A DNA stretch of 64,000 nt from positions 10,044,001 to 10,108,000 of the forward strand of contig OZ199840.1 of NCBI GenBank assembly GCA_964304625.1, in the 5' to 3' direction. Shown here one piece after another: positions 60,775 to 64,000 of this stretch. The position numbers were made by a program, and so were the translations under genes. Below the pieces are notes generated by a model. The model ran no database searches and was not told the DNA's origin. It worked only from the letters and a program-made list of their open reading frames with translations. Source of the DNA: Kudoa neothunni. Lineage: Eukaryota > Cnidaria. The first letter of the stretch is position 1; each line of letters starts with the position of its first letter.

Positions 60775-61898
60775 ACCAGCGAGAATTACTCAGCGTCGCT
60801 TTAGGAAATTTTTGCATAGATACGTCACTTAATAATATTCAAAAAATATACTGAAGTTTGAAGTTAACCCATAGATGCAAAATAACAAAAAAATTTTGAG
60901 TGACGTACTTTCATCGATTTGGATTAGCGAAAATTAAATTATAATCATTTCTGTGAAGGAAAATATCAATTCCGGAGTTCATTTAAAAATTTGGTGTCCT
61001 GGCACCAACGCTAAAGAATTTATTGTCAGTGTCGTATTTTTTTGCATGGCCGAATTATTTAAATCCCTTTAAAAAGTTACCCTAAACGTTATTTTTGGTC
61101 CAGCTCAGAAATTTTATGCCCCAATGTTTACGGGAGACAAATATATAGAGTTAGATGAAAATAGACGAAAATTAATTTTTTCTGCTCAAATTAATATCTT
61201 TTGGCCTGGCAAGAGTTTAATGCACGTTTTCCCTTAAACAGTCACAAATCAAGTCAACTTCAACATAAACAATTTAAATAATTGGGTGAAATAAAATTAC
61301 AACCATAAGCATTGAATTTAATCAATGAAAGTTCAACATAGCGGACGATTTCAATGAAATCCACGGACATGTTGCTTGTGCTATAAAGCTTCAATTTATC
61401 TGATGATCGCATACACAATTAATTCGCTATTAATGAAACAAATATAGACTTTTTCTCATATTTTAAACCATTAATAGAACTTTCAAAAGGTGTTTATCAA
61501 GTCAAATACGTTAAAACTCCACAAATAAGAAGTGTATCTGCATGATCACCTAAATTTACAGACTTAATTTGTATACAAAGTCAGATAGCAGCTGTTAATC
61601 AACATTTGATAGAGCATACAAAGGGGAAAATTAATTTCAACCGACCCTCATCATAACATAAGCCGATGTTAATCTCATTGTTTAACTCAAGTAATCCAAT
61701 AAACAAATTTTGAATCGACAAAATCACCGTTTTCTAAACATATTTGGGAACATTTTGTAATGTTAAAACGATTTAAAGATTTTTTAATACATCGTGACAT
61801 TAAAAAAATTCTTAAATGTCTCTATAAGGAAAACATTTTGACGCACGTGCGCACTTGTAGACACACACACGCGAACACTTTAGCTTTATATATATATA
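60775..61898 (-). repeat. Dispersed repeat R2, near-complete copy
   Basis: Reverse-complement copy of 22488-23655. Its (AC)n and TATATA end (61860-61898) directly meets the hAT element at 61900. Confidence 0.7.
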
Positions 61899-61899
61899 T

Positions 61900-62974
61900 C
61901 AGAGGTGGCTAAACCTGTCCAAATGGGGAACCAACTTTAAGGTTTCCAAAATTTTCAAGAGTCACAAGGCATTAAAATCATTTATATACCTCTTCCTTAT
62001 TTAAAACTTACATTTTGGGGAAATTTTGGTATATATTAAGATAAAATGGTGTAGAATTATAAATAATGTTTTTTAATTTTTTCTTATTAAGTTAACCGCT
62101 GGAAAATTTACTTATAATTTTTATAGGTTTAAATTAAATTAATATAGGTTTTCCAAAAAAATAAATGAGTCGATAATGATCCAATAAAACTTTTTCTCTA
62201 TGAAAAAGGTCACGAAAATTGTAAAATATTTTTCATATTTAATCATGTATCTTATTCTGACAAAAAATAAAATTAAATATTTACGAATAATGTAATAACA
62301 CAAGAATTTAATGTTCTCGAGTTTTTTAAGAAATTTTCTCTAATAGGACAAGTTTTTCTTGTTTCCACATTATCAATGAACTGGCGATAACCTGGTTCGT
62401 ATGCTGTTAACGTTGTACGAATTAGTTCCGTCAGGTGTTTGTTTGTGAGGTAGGGATCCGCAATACCTCGATTTTACAAATATCATCGTCGAATAAATAA
62501 TTTCACAACAATAAGTTTTATCTAAGATAGAAACATGTTTGAGGAAGATTTCTTTTAATTTTGAATATTTAGTTTCTGGAACGTATTTCCACAATTCATT
62601 TAGTGGGTTGGAATTATGAATCATGTTTAAAGCCTTAATGAATGTTTTATTCATTCGATATCTATCAATTTGGTAATAGATAAACGCTAGTTCTAATTGT
62701 ATTTCCTAATGAAACTAGTGATAATTCAAATTTTCATCAAATAATATAACTATATGGTAGGTTGTAACTGTGTTTTCTAATCAAAAATATTATCTAGTTT
62801 AAGATTAAAGATTTAATTTCTTCGCCTGATTAAATAGTTAAAACATTTCACTTTGCTGAATTAACGTTCTGGTTGAATTAGGAAAAATATTACTAGAAAA
62901 AATTTTTTCAAGAGCCACACCATAACTTTCAAAAAGCCACTTGTGGCTTGAAAGCCATGATTTGGTCATCCCTG
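61900..62974 (-). mobile_element. hAT element, internally deleted
   Basis: The left end CAGAGGTGGCTAAACCTG and the reversed right end CAGGGATGACCAAATCATGG are hAT-like. The flanks ATATATAT (61892-61899) and ATATATAC (62975-62982) agree at 7 of 8 bases, though in a TA-rich context. The minus-strand frame 62654-62373 gives LWKYVPETKYSKLKEIF and CCEIIYSTMIFVKSRYCGSL, the hAT C-terminal dimerisation region. The rest of the transposase is missing. Confidence 0.65.
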
Positions 62975-62981
62975 ATATATA

Positions 62982-64000
62982 CAGTAGGTAACCGATTTTC
63001 CATAACTTTCTGCGCATGTTAAAATTAAAAAATTTACTTATTTTAAAGAAATTCATTTCATTTATACATTCATCTCCTTTTATCGAAATAATATGTTATT
63101 TAATGTTACTTTTATTTAAATTTTTAAAGACGTATGTCGTAATTTTATCGTCTTAACTCATTATTGAGTCTAGATAATTAATTCCCCTCTGTCGTGTATT
63201 TATTCTGCCTGTTTAAAAATTTAAATACATCTTTTTTTGATAAAAATTCTGCCACTTCTAAATCTTCAGTTTCAGAATCCGCTGATTCAACGATCAAAGG
63301 AGCAAGCTTGTCAAAGTGTTTTGATGTAGGCATAATGACACTCCCTTTAATAATCACGGAATTTCCAGCTGAGATTTATTGCCCAAATTAATATTTAATG
63401 AACGCTGGTATTTATCGGCTGCAGGAAACTCACATTTTCTGAATCAGTTAAATACAATATCCTTTGAAACATCGTCCCATTATTTATAATTAGGAACAAA
63501 GTTTGAAGCATACCTTTTGAGGATGTGTTTATATCACAGCTAACTACAGCAACATGGTTTTCTACTAAACTGTTTTTGTAGTTTGCTTTGAATTTGAAAG
63601 TGATTCCATGGTCTAATAGTTGCAAAACACTAGTTGAATTTTTTGTAAGGAATATAAGAGAGATATTGGATAAATGAATTTAGGCGTGGCAAGTGACATT
63701 ATTAAGAAGTAGTAAACTCTCTTGCACGTAGTTCTGAATACATTGTTAAAATTAGAAAGATATTTGTTAGATGTTTCCCTAGTCATCCATTTTTTCCTGC
63801 TTGATTTGTATTTAACTAGAAATGTTTTATTTAGCATTTTTAAAACAACATGGTTTTTGTGATTTCCAGTTACAAGAGATTAAATGCAACCTCCAGACAT
63901 AGATTCATGCCACAAAACAGTAACTATTTTTTTAGATTTTCCCCCCTTTGAGTTTTTTTCTCTCGACGAAACGTAGAATTAAAAACAATGGACCTCTATG
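62982..64000 (-). mobile_element. Third pogo/Tigger element, runs off the window
   Basis: Starts after TA (62980-62981) with CAGTAGGTAACCGATTTT, the same terminus as an isolated end near 46057. It carries minus-strand transposase pieces (63837-63613: LVKYKSSRKKWMTRE ... KYLSNF; 63625-63395: QLLDHGITFKFKANYK) corresponding to the core and third-aspartate regions. The other end is outside the window. The frames are broken. Confidence 0.7.

Noticed and set aside
1-64000. tRNA or rRNA genes
   Set aside because: No tRNA B-box-type segment or rRNA core motif could be recognised by eye; a covariance-model scan was not possible, so small RNA genes could be missed.

Overview
AT-rich eukaryotic (animal-like) genomic DNA. 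It carries multi-exon secreted or membrane genes with very short introns (mostly 36-52 bp, GT...AG) and a dense load of DNA transposons from many superfamilies (MULE, IS630/Tc1-mariner, pogo/Tigger, hAT, piggyBac, IS1595/Merlin-like). There is no bacterial or organellar gene organisation. The combination of short introns, very low GC, multi-Kunitz secreted proteins and ISXO2-, IS630- and ZSWIM-type transposases suggests a small-genome invertebrate parasite, perhaps a myxozoan cnidarian. That assignment is inference and weak; mesozoan-like animals with short introns are an alternative.

Two host gene families are supported. (1) A family of cysteine-rich type I membrane proteins: a 1932-codon gene (15503-22385), an 868-codon gene (48743-51740) and a truncated third copy behind a sequence gap (7218-8075). 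Each has a signal peptide, cysteine-rich modules (some fibronectin-III-like) encoded one per exon, a C-terminal transmembrane helix and a short basic tail. The large gene is an internal triplication of a five-exon unit present once in the smaller gene. (2) Three paralogous secreted five-module Kunitz proteins of 355-357 residues (29631-30909, 36525-41026, 57929-59208), six exons each. Every internal splice junction that closes the reading frame in these genes is phase 1, except at the extreme 3' end of the membrane genes. All internal ectodomain exons are multiples of 3, which strongly supports the models.

Layout: 1-7017 repeats with a 3-kb MULE (741-3800) and an IS630-type element (4904-6274); 7018-7217 assembly gap; 7218-8075 membrane-protein fragment; 8170-11368 hAT; 12195-14149 pogo/Tigger; 15503-22385 large membrane-protein gene; 22.4-29.6 kb repeats, a possible membrane-protein exon and a FLYWCH/MULE relic; 29631-30909 Kunitz gene 1; 31-36.2 kb repeats and a piggyBac element; 36525-41026 Kunitz gene 2, whose third intron holds a 3.2-kb transposon; 42-48.5 kb Tigger remnants; 48743-51740 smaller membrane-protein gene; 52-57.5 kb transposon relics; 57929-59208 Kunitz gene 3; 59.8-60.7 kb IS1595-like transposase relic; 60.8-64 kb a repeat, a hAT and a Tigger joined end to end.

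The host genes look secreted or surface-exposed and are expanding by gene duplication and internal module duplication. Essentially everything else is mobile DNA or its debris. All annotation is by eye; no database search was run.
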